Assembly: GCA_017303455.1 (NCBI GenBank)
Contig: JAFLBM010000012.1
Coordinates: forward strand, 62,001 to 126,000
Direction of reading: 5' to 3'
DNA from: Chitinophagales bacterium
GTDB lineage: Bacteria; Bacteroidota; Bacteroidia; Chitinophagales; Chitinophagaceae
Length of the DNA stretch: 64,000 nucleotides
The notes under the pieces were generated by a model. It was not told the origin of the DNA, made no database searches, and worked only from the letters and a program-made list of their open reading frames with translations. Made by a program: the position numbers and the translations under genes. Below are positions 26,342 through 35,685 of the stretch, in pieces (the stretch's first letter is position 1; the number at the start of each line of letters is the position of its first letter).

Positions 26342-28090
26342 TTAAATTTCCTCCCTGCTTAATACACACTCTGCCACCCCACGGCCCTGCGGTACCATCG
26401 GGAATACATTGTTTTCTTTTCCCACCATCACTTCCAGTAAAAAGCTGCCATCCTGTTCCAGCATTTGTTGTAAGGAGCTTTTCAACTCTTCTCTTTTCGA
26501 AATACTTTTGCCGGGTATACCAAATCCTTTGGCTACCTGCACAAAATCCGGGCTGGTGATATCCACGAACGAATATCTTTTTTCATGAAAGAGTTGCTGC
26601 CACTGCCTTACCATGCCCAGGAACTGGTTATTCAGGATAATGATCTTTACTTTCGGTTTGAACTGCATGATCGTTCCAAGTTCCTGCAGTGTCATCTGGA
26701 AACCACCGTCACCAATGATTGCAACAGTTGTCCTGGATGGATCGCCGTAAGCTGCACCGATGGCAGCGGGTAAAGCATAACCCATCGTTCCCAATCCGCC
26801 GGAAGTGATATTGCTCTTGCTCTTATTATATTTGGCATAACGACAAGCCACCATCTGGTGCTGACCCACATCGGTTACAATAACAGCATCTCCTTTTGTT
26901 AATTCATTCAATGTATTGATCACTTCACCCATGGTCATTATTTCTGTGGTTGGGTTCAGTTCCTCTTTAATGACTTTATCTTCTTCTTTTTGCTGGTACT
27001 CTTTGAACAACTGTAACCATTGCGGGTAAACTTTTTGGTCCACCAGTTCCGTAAGCAGGGGCAGTGTTTCTTTGCAATCACCCCATACAGGAACGGTTGC
27101 TTTTACATTCTTATCAATTTCTGCGGGATCAATATCGAGGTGAATGATCTTCGCCTGTTTGGCATATTTATCCAAACGACCGGTTACACGATCATCGAAG
27201 CGCATACCTACAGCGATCAGTACGTCACATTCGTTGGTCAGCACATTCGGACCGTAGTTGCCATGCATACCCAGCATACCAACACCGAGGGGGTGATCAG
27301 TAGGGATAGCACTCATACCCATGATGGTCCATGCAGAGGGGATACCGGCTTTTTCAATAAATTTTTGAAATTCTTTTTCGGCCTTACCCAATATCACACC
27401 TTGCCCGAAGATCACAAAAGGACGTTCTGCTGCATTGATCAGTTTTGCCGCTTCCTGTATATATTCTTTACGTACGATCGGTTTGGGACGATAGCTGCGG
27501 ATATGCTCACATTTCTGGTAACCGCTATAGTCAAATAATTGTAATTGTGCATTCTTGGTAATATCAATCAATACCGGGCCCGGTCTTCCGCTGCCGGCGA
27601 TATAAAAAGCTTTGGCTAATACAGCCGGTATCTCTGTGGCGTCTGTTACCTGGTAATTCCATTTGGTAACAGGAGTAGTGATATTGATCACATCTGTTTC
27701 CTGGAAAGCATCGGTGCCTAATAAATGGGCAAACACCTGCCCGGTGATACACACAACGGGAGTGGAGTCGATCATGGCATCCGCCAAACCGGTAACAAGA
27801 TTGGTGGCACCGGGTCCGCTGGTTGCAAATACGACACCTGTTCTGCCGCTCACCCTGGCAAAACCTTGTGCTGCATGAATAGCTCCCTGCTCATGACGCA
27901 CCAGTATATGTTTCAGTTTATCATTATAATCATACAAGGCATCATAGATCGGCATGATGGCACCACCCGGGTAACCAAAGACCGTATCCACACCTTCCGC
28001 TAAAAAGGCTTCCAGCACGGCCACACTACCGCTTACCTGGGTTGTTGGTTTGGTAGCTGGTTTCTCTTTTTTTATTGTCAGTGTTTCCAT
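26342..28090 (-). CDS. ilvB: Acetolactate synthase, large catalytic subunit
   Basis: 582 residues. Condenses pyruvate with pyruvate or 2-oxobutanoate; uses thiamine diphosphate, Mg and FAD. Catalytic Glu in VRHEQGAIHAAQG near residue 64; ThDP motif GDGGFQMT...NN near 457-485; 'SGGLGTMGYALPAAIGAAYG' near 431. The start MET at 28090 is 11 bases after the ilvD stop. Works with IlvN encoded next. Confidence 0.96.
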   Translation of the reverse strand: METLTIKKEKPATKPTTQVSGSVAVLEAFLAEGVDTVFGYPGGAIMPIYDALYDYNDKLKHILVRHEQGAIHAAQGFARVSGRTGVVFATSGPGATNLVTGLADAMIDSTPVVCITGQVFAHLLGTDAFQETDVINITTPVTKWNYQVTDATEIPAVLAKAFYIAGSGRPGPVLIDITKNAQLQLFDYSGYQKCEHIRSYRPKPIVRKEYIQEAAKLINAAERPFVIFGQGVILGKAEKEFQKFIEKAGIPSAWTIMGMSAIPTDHPLGVGMLGMHGNYGPNVLTNECDVLIAVGMRFDDRVTGRLDKYAKQAKIIHLDIDPAEIDKNVKATVPVWGDCKETLPLLTELVDQKVYPQWLQLFKEYQQKEEDKVIKEELNPTTEIMTMGEVINTLNELTKGDAVIVTDVGQHQMVACRYAKYNKSKSNITSGGLGTMGYALPAAIGAAYGDPSRTTVAIIGDGGFQMTLQELGTIMQFKPKVKIIILNNQFLGMVRQWQQLFHEKRYSFVDITSPDFVQVAKGFGIPGKSISKREELKSSLQQMLEQDGSFLLEVMVGKENNVFPMVPQGRGVAECVLSREEI

Positions 28091-28101
28091 AATTATTTAT
28101 T

Positions 28102-29784
28102 TTAAGCTTCATCGGTTACACAACCTTCGCTTGCATCTTTTACAAACTTTGCATATTTATATAATACACCTTTTGTTACTTTCAACGCCGGTTGTTTCCA
28201 GTTCTTACGTCTTGTTGCTATTACTTCGTCAGCCACTTGCAAGGTGATCTTGTTATTCACTGCATCCAGTTCGATCATATCATCATCCTGTACCAATGCG
28301 ATCAGGCCTCCTTCAAATGCTTCAGGAGTAATATGGCCAACAACAAAGCCATGCGAACCGCCACTGAATCTTCCATCCGTGATCAATGCCACATCTTTGC
28401 CCAAACCGGCACCCGTAATAGCGGAAGTTGGTTTCAGCATTTCCGGCATACCCGGTGCACCTTTCGGGCCTTCGTATCTTATCACCACCACATCCCCTTT
28501 TTTTACTCTTCCATTGGCAATACCTGCCACCAGATCTTTTTCGCCATCAAATACACGGGCAGGCCCGGTAAATTTTTCTCCTTCTTTCCCGCTGATCTTC
28601 GCCACACTTCCTTTTTCGGCAAGATTGCCATACAGAATTTGCAGGTGCCCCGTTTTTTTCAATGGTTGTTCTGCCGGGTAAATAATTTTCTGTGTGTCAA
28701 AATTCAGATCCGGAACACCTGCTAAATTTTCTGCTACCGTTTTACCGGTCACTGTCAAACAATCGCCATGGAGCAAGCCTTGTTGTAATAAATATTTCAT
28801 TACGGAGGGAATACCGCCATGTTGATGCAGGTCCTGCATCAGGTATTTTCCAGAGGGTTTGAAATCGGCTAATACGGGTGTTTTATCACTGATGGCCTGG
28901 AAATCATCCTGTGATAAGGGAACACCCACACTTTTTGCCATTGCTATTAAATGCAAAACAGCATTTGTGCTGCCACCTAATATCATAATCACGGTAATAG
29001 CATTTTCAAATGCCTTGCGTGTCATGATATCAGAAGGCCGGATATCTTTTTCTAATAAATTCAGAATGGCTTTACCTGCATCCAGGCATTCTTTTTTCTT
29101 TTCCTCACTTAATGCAGGATTGGAAGAAGAGAAAGGTAAACTCATTCCCAATGCTTCAATAGCTGCTGCCATCGTATTGGCGGTGTACATGCCACCACAG
29201 GCACCGGCACCGGGACAGGAATGTTTGATGATCTCTTTAAAATCTCCTTCTTCTATTTGCCCTGCTATTTTCTTACCCAATGCTTCAAAGGCAGAAATGA
29301 TATTCAGGTCTTCCCCTTTATAATGGCCGGGAGCAATCGTGCCGCCATATACCATAATAGAAGGACGGTCCAGCCGGCCCATCGCTATGATACTGCCGGG
29401 CATATTCTTATCGCAACCCGGCACAGCGATCAACCCATCATAATAAAATCCGCCACATACACTTTCAATGCTGTCCGCAATAAGATCACGACTCACAAGG
29501 CTGTAACGCATTCCATCGGTGCCATTACTGATGCCATCGCTTATGCCAATGGTATTAAAGATCAACCCGACCATATTATTTTCCCAAACTCCCTGCTTGA
29601 TATCTTTTGCCAGGTCATTCAGGTGCATATTACAGGTATTGCCATCATAACCCATGCTGCAGATACCGACCTGGGGTTTTTTGAAATCTTCATCCTGCAA
29701 ACCTATGCCATAGAGCATGGCCTGTGCAGCCGGTTGTGTTACATCCTGCGTTATCGTCTTTGAATATTTGTTAAGTTCCTTCAT
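28102..29784 (-). CDS. ilvD: Dihydroxy-acid dehydratase
   Basis: 560 residues. Dehydrates dihydroxy-isovalerate and dihydroxy-methylvalerate; Fe-S enzyme. Cluster ligands in [11 protein letters not shown] (near 48-58), GCDKNMPGS (near 123) and '[20 protein letters not shown]' (near 190-209). '[20 protein letters not shown]' near 470 is also diagnostic. Its ATG overlaps the ilvE stop by four bases, so translation is coupled. Confidence 0.96.
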   Translation of the reverse strand: MKELNKYSKTITQDVTQPAAQAMLYGIGLQDEDFKKPQVGICSMGYDGNTCNMHLNDLAKDIKQGVWENNMVGLIFNTIGISDGISNGTDGMRYSLVSRDLIADSIESVCGGFYYDGLIAVPGCDKNMPGSIIAMGRLDRPSIMVYGGTIAPGHYKGEDLNIISAFEALGKKIAGQIEEGDFKEIIKHSCPGAGACGGMYTANTMAAAIEALGMSLPFSSSNPALSEEKKKECLDAGKAILNLLEKDIRPSDIMTRKAFENAITVIMILGGSTNAVLHLIAMAKSVGVPLSQDDFQAISDKTPVLADFKPSGKYLMQDLHQHGGIPSVMKYLLQQGLLHGDCLTVTGKTVAENLAGVPDLNFDTQKIIYPAEQPLKKTGHLQILYGNLAEKGSVAKISGKEGEKFTGPARVFDGEKDLVAGIANGRVKKGDVVVIRYEGPKGAPGMPEMLKPTSAITGAGLGKDVALITDGRFSGGSHGFVVGHITPEAFEGGLIALVQDDDMIELDAVNNKITLQVADEVIATRRKNWKQPALKVTKGVLYKYAKFVKDASEGCVTDEA

Positions 29785-30683
29785 GCCAGTTCTAATGATG
29801 ATTTATATTCCTTTTCCGTGACTTTATGTTTGTAGACTTTTTGTATAGTCCTGCTTACTGTTTCATCCCAGGGTTTTGGAAATTTAGCGTCATCAAGGCT
29901 TTCCCAGCCGATTACTTCCGCTGCAGTGCCGCAATAAAAAACAGCATCTGCCTGTTTCAATTCTTCCACGGTGAATAGTTTTTCTTCCACTTCAATACCC
30001 AGCTCTTCACATATTTCAAATACTGTGGCACGGGTGATGCCCGGTAAGATATTTCCTAAAGCAGGAGTTACTAATTTGCCATCTTTCTCATAGAATAAAT
30101 TCGCACCAGGTCCCTCTGCAACAAAATCATTCATGTCGGTTAACAGGGCTTCATCATAACCCGCTGCTTTGGCTTCCTGGCTGGCGAGAATGGAGTTCAC
30201 ATAATGACCACCGGCTTTGGCATGGATCTTAAATCCTTTCGGATTCGGCCGCTGAAAAGAACTGGTCATCACTTTTAATAATTTATCACCCAGGAAAGGC
30301 TGCATCTCCCAGGCTTCAATCACGATAAATGATTCTTTATTTTCCACGAAACTCATATTGGCGGGAGCATATACCACCGGCCGGATATAAGCATCCTGCA
30401 GGTTATTTCGTTTCAATACTTCATACGTAACAGCAATCAGTTCGGGTGTATCCCAGTGATAAGGCATATTCAGGGCCGCCGCAGAATTCTTCAGGCGTTC
30501 ATAATGCTCCGTTTCTTTGAAGATCTTTGTTTCTCCATTTACTGTTTTATAGGAACGGATACCTTCAAATACCGAATAACCATAGTGTAAGGACTGGCTG
30601 TACAGGTCCATTTTTGGTTCGGAGGCTTTTACAAAGCTTCCATTTAACCACAGTACAGTATGTTCATTATAGTATGTTGCCAT
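29781..30683 (-). CDS. ilvE: Branched-chain amino acid aminotransferase
   Basis: About 300 residues from ATG 30683 ([17 protein letters not shown]). The frame is open 42 codons further upstream, but that stretch reads through an attenuator hairpin and is not coding. Fold-type IV PLP enzyme: '[20 protein letters not shown]' near 30-50, PLP-lysine in [14 protein letters not shown] near 150-160, '[20 protein letters not shown]' near 205. Makes Leu, Ile and Val from their oxo acids with glutamate as donor, linking this operon to gltBD. First enzyme gene downstream of the leader peptide and terminator described at 30731-30891. Confidence 0.95.
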   Translation of the reverse strand: MATYYNEHTVLWLNGSFVKASEPKMDLYSQSLHYGYSVFEGIRSYKTVNGETKIFKETEHYERLKNSAAALNMPYHWDTPELIAVTYEVLKRNNLQDAYIRPVVYAPANMSFVENKESFIVIEAWEMQPFLGDKLLKVMTSSFQRPNPKGFKIHAKAGGHYVNSILASQEAKAAGYDEALLTDMNDFVAEGPGANLFYEKDGKLVTPALGNILPGITRATVFEICEELGIEVEEKLFTVEELKQADAVFYCGTAAEVIGWESLDDAKFPKPWDETVSRTIQKVYKHKVTEKEYKSSLELA

Positions 30684-30697
30684 TGTTATCGGTTTAA

Positions 30698-30729
30698 CGT
30701 GTCTGACATCTTTGAGATGTCTGACACGT
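30698..30729. repeat. Near-perfect inverted repeat between attenuator and ilvE
   Basis: ACGTGTCTGACATCT and AGATGTCTGACACGT pair except at one central position. It lies directly after the attenuator T tract and 14 bases before the ilvE start. It may be a REP-like repeat, an operator, or a hairpin affecting ilvE translation. Confidence 0.55.
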
Positions 30730-30730
30730 A

Positions 30731-30769
30731 ATAAAAAAGAACCCCGCCTTTCTGGAGGCGGGGTTCTTT
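30731..30769 (-). terminator. Attenuator terminator of the ilvEDBNCA operon
   Basis: On the minus strand a 13-bp stem (AAAGAACCCCGCC / GGCGGGGTTCTTT) is followed by a T run (TTCTTTTTTATT). It starts 17 bases after the stop codon of the Ile/Val-rich leader ORF. Its 5' arm contains CCGCCTCC (30754-30761), complementary to GGAGGTGG inside the leader ORF (30800-30807): eight pairs, one a G-U wobble. This is the geometry of an antiterminator. Confidence 0.85.
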
Positions 30770-30786
30770 GTATTGTTGGTTTTAGT

Positions 30787-30891
30787 TTATATACAATGTC
30801 CACCTCCATGCGTTGCAGGAATAATAATCACCACCACAATAATAATTGCGGTTATAAACAAGATGACATTATTGATGCGACTGTTTGCCAT
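30787..30891 (-). CDS. Ile/Val-rich leader peptide for ribosome-mediated attenuation of ilvEDBNCA
   Basis: A 34-codon ORF, ATG 30891 to TAA 30787. It contains 10 Ile, 4 Val and 1 Leu, with a run of nine consecutive Ile/Val codons at residues 16-24 (IIIVVVIII), then PATHGGGHCI and the stop. E. coli IlvL also has a VVVIIIPP run, so this looks like an analogue. When charged Ile/Val tRNA is scarce, a ribosome stalled in the run would leave GGAGGTGG free to pair with the terminator's 5' arm and let transcription continue; when tRNA is plentiful, the ribosome reaches the stop and covers it, so the terminator forms. Alternative: a small membrane protein, since the run is also a possible membrane helix; the adjacent terminator argues against that. 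Confidence 0.78.
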   Translation of the reverse strand: MANSRINNVILFITAIIIVVVIIIPATHGGGHCI

Positions 30892-30959
30892 GAAGGATGT
30901 ATTCCTGCTAAAAATACACCCACCTGCTGAAAAAAAGAACTGAATGCAAGAATTTATTT

Positions 30960-30987
30960 CTAAAACAGAACAAACGTTCTGTTTTAG
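30960..30987. terminator. Perfect inverted repeat at the leuB stop codon
   Basis: Arms CTAAAACAGAAC and GTTCTGTTTTAG with AAAC between; the leuB TAA is inside the stem. No T run follows on the minus strand, so it may be a weak terminator, an mRNA 3' stabiliser or an operator for the ilv leader promoter, which must lie between here and 30891. Confidence 0.5.
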
Positions 30988-32099
30988 ATGATTGTTGATT
31001 TTCTTAATTCGATATTTTCCTTCTTCACAGAGCCCGGTATCTTGCCACTTACATAGTCACTGATCAGTTCGCCGAGAGTTGATGTGAAGTAAAAATTTAC
31101 CGGGTCAATATCTTTTGTCACAAAACCATTTTGCAGGGTCCATTCCGCTGCTTCTTTCACCAGGGCCGCTTCTTCTTTCAATCCGAAATGTTCTAAGAGC
31201 ATGGCAGCCGATAAAACCGATCCCAGCGGGTTAGCAATATCTTTCCCGGCAGCCTGCGGGTAAGAACCGTGAATGGGCTCAAACAAAGCAGCACCTTTAC
31301 CAATGGAAGCGGAAGGCAACAGGCCAAGTGAACCACTGAGCACACTGGCTTCATCACTGATGATATCGCCAAACATGTTCTCCGTGAGGATCACATCAAA
31401 TTGTTTGGGATTTAAAATGATCTGCATGGCTGCATTATCCACGAACATATAATCAACGCTGACATCTGCATATTCAGCAGCTATTTCCTGCACCACTTTT
31501 CTCCAGAGCCGGGATGTTTCTAATACATTAGCCTTATCAACCAGTGTCAGTTTCTTTTTTCTTTTTTGTGCATACTGGAAAGCGAGATGGCTTACTCTTT
31601 CAATTTCTTCTCTTGTGTACACACAATTATCGGATGCTTCTGTTTTTTCTTCGTTGATCTTCTTTTCTCCGAAATAAATACCGCCGGTCAGTTCCCGGAA
31701 AATAATAAAGTCAACCCCTTCCAGGTTTTTACTTTTCAATGGAGACAAATGTTGCAGGGAAGGGTAGGTATTGATGGGGCGGATATTGGCAAAAAGTTGT
31801 AATGATTTACGCAGTTTCAGCAAGCCTTGTTCCGGTCTCACTTTGGCAGTCGGGTCATTATCATATTTAGGATGGCCGATGGCACCAAATAAAACAGCAT
31901 CGCTGTTCAAACAGGCTTCAATTGTTGCATCCGGCAGCGGGTTGCCTGTTTTGTCAATAGCATCAGCTCCCATCAACTGGTAGCTGTAGGTAAATTCATG
32001 TCCGAAGTTTTCTGCAATGGCATTTAATACTCTCACCGACTGCTTGGTTACTTCCGGGCCGATGCCATCTCCTTCAATAACTACAATATTCTTTTTCAT
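30984..32099 (-). CDS. leuB: 3-isopropylmalate dehydrogenase
   Basis: 371 residues. Oxidative decarboxylation of 3-isopropylmalate with NAD. Start 'MKKNIVVIEGDGIGPEVTKQ', substrate loop LLKLRKSLQLFANIRP near 94-109, metal-binding 'LTENMFGDIISDEASVLSGS' near 240, NAD region 'EPIHGSYPQAAGKDIANPLG' near 273. Last gene of the leuACDB block, 13 bases after leuD. Confidence 0.96.
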   Translation of the reverse strand: MKKNIVVIEGDGIGPEVTKQSVRVLNAIAENFGHEFTYSYQLMGADAIDKTGNPLPDATIEACLNSDAVLFGAIGHPKYDNDPTAKVRPEQGLLKLRKSLQLFANIRPINTYPSLQHLSPLKSKNLEGVDFIIFRELTGGIYFGEKKINEEKTEASDNCVYTREEIERVSHLAFQYAQKRKKKLTLVDKANVLETSRLWRKVVQEIAAEYADVSVDYMFVDNAAMQIILNPKQFDVILTENMFGDIISDEASVLSGSLGLLPSASIGKGAALFEPIHGSYPQAAGKDIANPLGSVLSAAMLLEHFGLKEEAALVKEAAEWTLQNGFVTKDIDPVNFYFTSTLGELISDYVSGKIPGSVKKENIELRKSTII

Positions 32100-32112
32100 G
32101 ATAGGGTTTTAT

Positions 32113-32766
32113 TTATACTCGTTGTTTTTCAAATGTTTCAATGGCTGCTTTATTACTCAGTAGAAAATCAATATCATCATAGCCATTCAGCAGGCAGGTC
32201 TTTTTATAAGAGTTGATGTCAAAATGCTCCTGCTCGCCGGTAGAATTGATCCTGATCGTTTGCTGTTCCAGGTCCACCGTCAGTTCGGTATTGTTATCCT
32301 GCAAAAAAATGCGTTGCAGAAATTCATCACTCACCTGTACCGGCAGCACACCATTGTTCAATGCATTGTTGCGGAAGATATCGGCAAAAAAACTGGAGAC
32401 CACCACCCGGAATCCATAATCCAGTATGGCCCAGGCGGCATGTTCCCGGGAAGAACCACAACCGAAATTTTTTCCCGCCACTAATATCTCGCCGTCAAAT
32501 TGTGACATATTCAAGGGGAAATCTGCCCTGGTCTTTGATTCATCGTCATTATAATAGCGCCAGTCACGAAATAAATTTTTTCCAAAACCTTCCCGTGTCG
32601 TTGCTTTTAAAAATCGGGCAGGAATGATCTGGTCCGTATCTATGTTTTCGATATTGACCGGAACGAACCTGGATACGAAGCCCCCCTGCCCCCCAAAAGG
32701 GGGTTCTTGTACCTGAGAGTTTGAAGATTCTCTCTCTCCATTTTTATTTAAGTTTTTATCTGACAT
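32113..32766 (-). CDS. leuD: 3-isopropylmalate dehydratase, small subunit
   Basis: 217 residues. Core motifs: [15 protein letters not shown] near 40-54, '[20 protein letters not shown]' near 112. Forms the isopropylmalate isomerase with LeuC. The first 30 residues are an unusual extension: [18 protein letters not shown], then [12 protein letters not shown], which is the translation of a G/C-rich palindromic repeat. The family normally begins only about 15 residues before NIDTDQ, and there is no Met after the repeat, so translation must start before it. A repeat seems to have entered the 5' end in frame. Confidence 0.94.
   Translation of the reverse strand: MSDKNLNKNGERESSNSQVQEPPFGGQGGFVSRFVPVNIENIDTDQIIPARFLKATTREGFGKNLFRDWRYYNDDESKTRADFPLNMSQFDGEILVAGKNFGCGSSREHAAWAILDYGFRVVVSSFFADIFRNNALNNGVLPVQVSDEFLQRIFLQDNNTELTVDLEQQTIRINSTGEQEHFDINSYKKTCLLNGYDDIDFLLSNKAAIETFEKQRV
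32678..32705. repeat. GC-rich palindromic repeat inside leuD (codes PPFGGQGG)
   Basis: Plus strand AAGCCCCCCTGCC followed by CCCCAAAAGGGGG: an inner palindrome CCCCC-aaa-GGGGG type with a C-rich flank. Similar to the repeat in the leuC 5' end. It is in frame, near codons 20-28 of leuD. Confidence 0.7.
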
Positions 32767-32781
32767 AGTTATTTTTAAAAT

Positions 32782-34260
32782 TTAGGAATCTAAAGCTCCT
32801 CCTGCGGAGGGGTTGGGGAGGCTTCTTGGATCTGTTACCACACCGGTAACAGCCGCCGCAGCCGCCGTTAACGGACTTGCTAATAATGTTCTTGCGCCGG
32901 CTCCCTGTCTTCCTTCAAAATTCCGGTTGGAAGTGGAGATGCAGTATTTACCAGCGGGTATCTTGTCTTCGTTCATACCCAGGCAGGCGGAGCAACCGGG
33001 TTGCCGCAACTGGAAACCGGCTTCTTCAAAAATTTTATCAATGCCTTCCTGTATGGCTTGAGCTTCCACTTGTTTGCTGCCCGGAACGATCCATACTTCC
33101 ACACCATCTGCTTTCTTTTTTCCTTTGACAAAAGATGCAACCATCCGCAGGTCCTCAATTCTTGAATTGGTACAACTGCCGATAAAAACATAATCGATCT
33201 TCTGTCCTTTGATAGCCGCACCCTGTTCAAGTCCCATATATGCTAATGACTTGGCAAGACCTGACCGGTCGGTATCATTGATCGTTTCAGTAGTGGGAAT
33301 GGTTTCACTCACCCCGATACCCATACCGGGATTGGTACCATAAGTGATCATCGGTTCAATGGCTGCTGCGTTGATAAAAACTTCCTCGTCAAACTGAGCA
33401 TCCGCATCAGAGAATAATTGTTTCCACTCCGCTACTTTTTTATCCCATTCAGCACCCTGTGGAGCAAATTTTCTTCCTTTGATATAAGCAAAGGTTGTTT
33501 CATCGGGTGCGATCATACCACATCTTGCTCCCATTTCAATACTCATATTGCAGATGGTCATTCTTGCTTCCATGCTCAGGGAGCGAATCGCAGAACCGGC
33601 AAATTCTACTGCATAACCGGTGGCACCACTGGCAGAAATTTTAGAAAGGATATAGAGCACAATATCTTTTGATACCACCCCTTTATTCAATACTCCATCC
33701 ACGTTGATGCGCATCAGCTTGGGTTTGCTTTGCAATAAACATTGTGATGCAAACACCATTTCCACTTCACTGGTGCCGATGCCAAAAGCAATAGAACCAA
33801 AAGCACCATGCGTCGAGGTATGACTGTCACCGCATACGATCGTCATCCCCGGTTGAGTAATGCCTAACTCCGGCCCTATCACATGCACAATGCCCTGGAA
33901 CGGGTGTCCCAGGCCATATAATTCAATACCATGTTCGGCACAGTTCTTTATCAAAGCTTCTACCTGTAACCTGGATAGTTCTTCTTTGATGGGTAAATGC
34001 TGGTTTAGCGTGGGCACATTATGATCGGCAGTGGCCACCACCTGTTGCGGACGGAATACTTTGATCCCTCTTTTATTCAAACCGGTAAACGCCTGGGGGC
34101 TGGTCACTTCATGAATAAAGTGCTTATCAATATATAATACCGAAGGGCCGTCATCAATCGTTTTGACAACATGCTTCTCCCAGATCTTTTCAAATAAAGT
34201 AGCCCCCCCGGCCCCCCGCAAGGGGGAATCAGCAGAAGCAGTATGGATATGATCAGTCAT
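32782..34260 (-). CDS. leuC: 3-isopropylmalate dehydratase, large subunit
   Basis: 492 residues. Aconitase-family 4Fe-4S enzyme; cysteine ligands in [12 protein letters not shown] and [10 protein letters not shown]. '[20 protein letters not shown]' near 141 is diagnostic. Both ends carry translated repeats. N-terminus: [10 protein letters not shown] lies between the start and [11 protein letters not shown], where the family normally begins within a few residues. C-terminus: after VTGVVTDPR, the usual end, comes [13 protein letters not shown], translated from the same GC-rich repeat that follows rpoA, with the stop 3 codons later. The catalytic core is intact, so the enzyme is probably active. 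Confidence 0.95.
   Translation of the reverse strand: MTDHIHTASADSPLRGAGGATLFEKIWEKHVVKTIDDGPSVLYIDKHFIHEVTSPQAFTGLNKRGIKVFRPQQVVATADHNVPTLNQHLPIKEELSRLQVEALIKNCAEHGIELYGLGHPFQGIVHVIGPELGITQPGMTIVCGDSHTSTHGAFGSIAFGIGTSEVEMVFASQCLLQSKPKLMRINVDGVLNKGVVSKDIVLYILSKISASGATGYAVEFAGSAIRSLSMEARMTICNMSIEMGARCGMIAPDETTFAYIKGRKFAPQGAEWDKKVAEWKQLFSDADAQFDEEVFINAAAIEPMITYGTNPGMGIGVSETIPTTETINDTDRSGLAKSLAYMGLEQGAAIKGQKIDYVFIGSCTNSRIEDLRMVASFVKGKKKADGVEVWIVPGSKQVEAQAIQEGIDKIFEEAGFQLRQPGCSACLGMNEDKIPAGKYCISTSNRNFEGRQGAGARTLLASPLTAAAAAVTGVVTDPRSLPNPSAGGALDS
32791..32825. repeat. GC-rich palindromic repeat forming the leuC 3' end
   Basis: On the minus strand AAGCCTCCCCAACCCC, TCCGCAGGAGGAGCTTTAG, nearly identical to 8521-8556. 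It codes for [10 protein letters not shown] in leuC. Confidence 0.8.
34201..34230. repeat. GC-rich palindromic repeat inside the leuC 5' end (codes SPLRGAGGA)
   Basis: Minus strand GATTCCCCCTTGCGGGGGG followed by CCGGGGGGGCT; inner palindrome CCCCC-ttgc-GGGGG. Related to the leuD copy and to the piece at 35618-35633. Confidence 0.7.
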
Positions 34261-34276
34261 TATATTTTATAAAGCA

Positions 34277-35485
34277 TTAAGCAGGGTTAGATAATTCTTT
34301 TTGTGCGGAGGACAGCAAAGTCACCCCTGCGGAGGGATTTAGTGAGGCCGTCAATTTTTTGAGGTCCGAATCGTCCACTTCTTTTTTGGAATCGGCCAGT
34401 TTCAGGAAACTTTCATACAACTCATCCACCTGGTTGCGGTCGAAACTATAACCCAAATTTTTAAAACGATAGGCCAGTGCACTTCTTCCGCTTCTTGCTG
34501 TTAACACGATCTTTGATGTATCAGCACCCACTTCTTCCGGTGCAATGATCTCGTAAGTTGTTGCCTCTTTCAAAAAACCGTCCTGGTGAATACCGGAGGA
34601 ATGCGAGAAGGCATTATCACCCACCACGGCTTTATTCGGTTGCACCACCATCCGCATCGTATCGGATACAAGGCGGCTCATCGGTAATAATTTCTTTGGA
34701 TCAATATTGGTGTAGAGATTCAGCTCAGGATGTTTACGGATGGTCATCACCACTTCTTCCAAAGAAGTATTACCCGCTCTTTCACCAATACCATTAATAG
34801 TACATTCGATCTGCCGGGCACCGGCAATAGCACCGGCGATGGAATTGGCCGTAGCTAATCCCAGGTCATTATGACAATGACAGGAAAGAATGGCTTTATC
34901 AATATTGGGAACATGATTCATTAAATAGGTCATCTTCTCGGCATACTGGTGCGGCAAACAAAAACCGGTGGTATCCGGGATATTCACCACGGTAGCCCCG
35001 GCTTTGATCACCGCTTCGGTAAGTCTCGCCAAGAACTCCAGGTCGGCACGGCCGGCATCTTCGGCATAGAACTCCACATCATCCACGTAATTCCGGGCCA
35101 GCTTCACGGCAGCAATGGCTCTTTCTAAAATTTCTTCCCGTGTAGAATTGAATTTGTATTTGATATGATTATCGGAAGAACCGATACCGGTATGTATCCG
35201 GGGCCGCACCGCAGGCTTTAATGCCTCGGCTGCCACTTCAATATCTTTTTGTACGGCCCGGGTCAGCCCGCACACCGTAGCATTCTTGATGATTTTGGCG
35301 ATCTCGTTCACCGATTCAAAATCGCCGGGCGAAGAGATCGGGAAACCGGCTTCAATGATATCAACACCGAGCTCCTGCAGTTTCAGCGCCAGTCCCAGTT
35401 TTTCCCTGGTGTTCAATTTGCAACCGGGCACCTGTTCGCCATCGCGGAGGGTGGTATCAAAAATGTGGACTTTTCCGTCTGCCAT
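34277..35485 (-). CDS. leuA: 2-isopropylmalate synthase, short form without regulatory domain
   Basis: 402 residues from ATG 35485 ([21 protein letters not shown]). The frame is open 21 codons more upstream without similarity. TIM-barrel active-site motifs [13 protein letters not shown] and [15 protein letters not shown], then the linker subdomains to about residue 370 ('[19 protein letters not shown]'). The C-terminal leucine-binding regulatory domain of about 110 residues found in E. coli LeuA is absent. The last residues, [11 protein letters not shown] then [12 protein letters not shown], include a translated GC-rich repeat placed just after [11 protein letters not shown], where the regulatory domain would begin. 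Homocitrate or citramalate synthase is possible from the barrel alone, but leuCDB follow directly. Confidence 0.93.
   Translation of the reverse strand: MADGKVHIFDTTLRDGEQVPGCKLNTREKLGLALKLQELGVDIIEAGFPISSPGDFESVNEIAKIIKNATVCGLTRAVQKDIEVAAEALKPAVRPRIHTGIGSSDNHIKYKFNSTREEILERAIAAVKLARNYVDDVEFYAEDAGRADLEFLARLTEAVIKAGATVVNIPDTTGFCLPHQYAEKMTYLMNHVPNIDKAILSCHCHNDLGLATANSIAGAIAGARQIECTINGIGERAGNTSLEEVVMTIRKHPELNLYTNIDPKKLLPMSRLVSDTMRMVVQPNKAVVGDNAFSHSSGIHQDGFLKEATTYEIIAPEEVGADTSKIVLTARSGRSALAYRFKNLGYSFDRNQVDELYESFLKLADSKKEVDDSDLKKLTASLNPSAGVTLLSSAQKELSNPA
34321..34352. repeat. GC-rich palindromic repeat inside the leuA 3' end (codes SLNPSAGVT)
   Basis: Minus strand GCCTCACTAAATCCCTCC, GCAGGGGTGACTTTG: the 8521 repeat with several substitutions, so an older or coding-constrained copy. 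Confidence 0.65.
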
Positions 35486-35548
35486 AATTAATTGATATAT
35501 TGGTTGTGAGATAAAAATGCAGGGGGACTTACTTTTGTAATGGTTCAA

Positions 35549-35591
35549 TAAAAAACCTGCCCGTCTAAATTACCGGCAATAAAGGGGCAGG
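35549..35591 (-). terminator. Terminator-like hairpin in the leuA leader (possible attenuator)
   Basis: Minus strand CCTGCCC (35591-35585), 22-base loop, GGGCAGG (35562-35556), then TTTTTTATT. It is 64 bases upstream of the leuA start and nothing on this strand ends nearby, so it would stop leu transcripts early. I see no ATG or GTG leader ORF between the divergent gene and this hairpin. Confidence 0.5.
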
Positions 35592-35685
35592 AGAAATCAA
35601 AATAGGGGAGGATTTACAGCCCGCAAGGGGGCTTAAATTCGCTGAAACCCTTTACTGGTAAGGATTTTAAATTTTTGGAATTACG

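Noticed and set aside
27020..27538. 172-codon plus-strand ORF opposite ilvB
   Set aside because: Lies entirely within ilvB on the other strand; no family pattern.
29781..30809. Longer ilvE starting at 30809
   Set aside because: The extra 42 codons run through the attenuator hairpin and a palindrome and do not match the aminotransferase family, whose start fits ATG 30683.
34277..35548. leuA start at 35548
   Set aside because: The added 21 residues have no similarity to Leu[18 protein letters not shown] at 35485 is the standard beginning.
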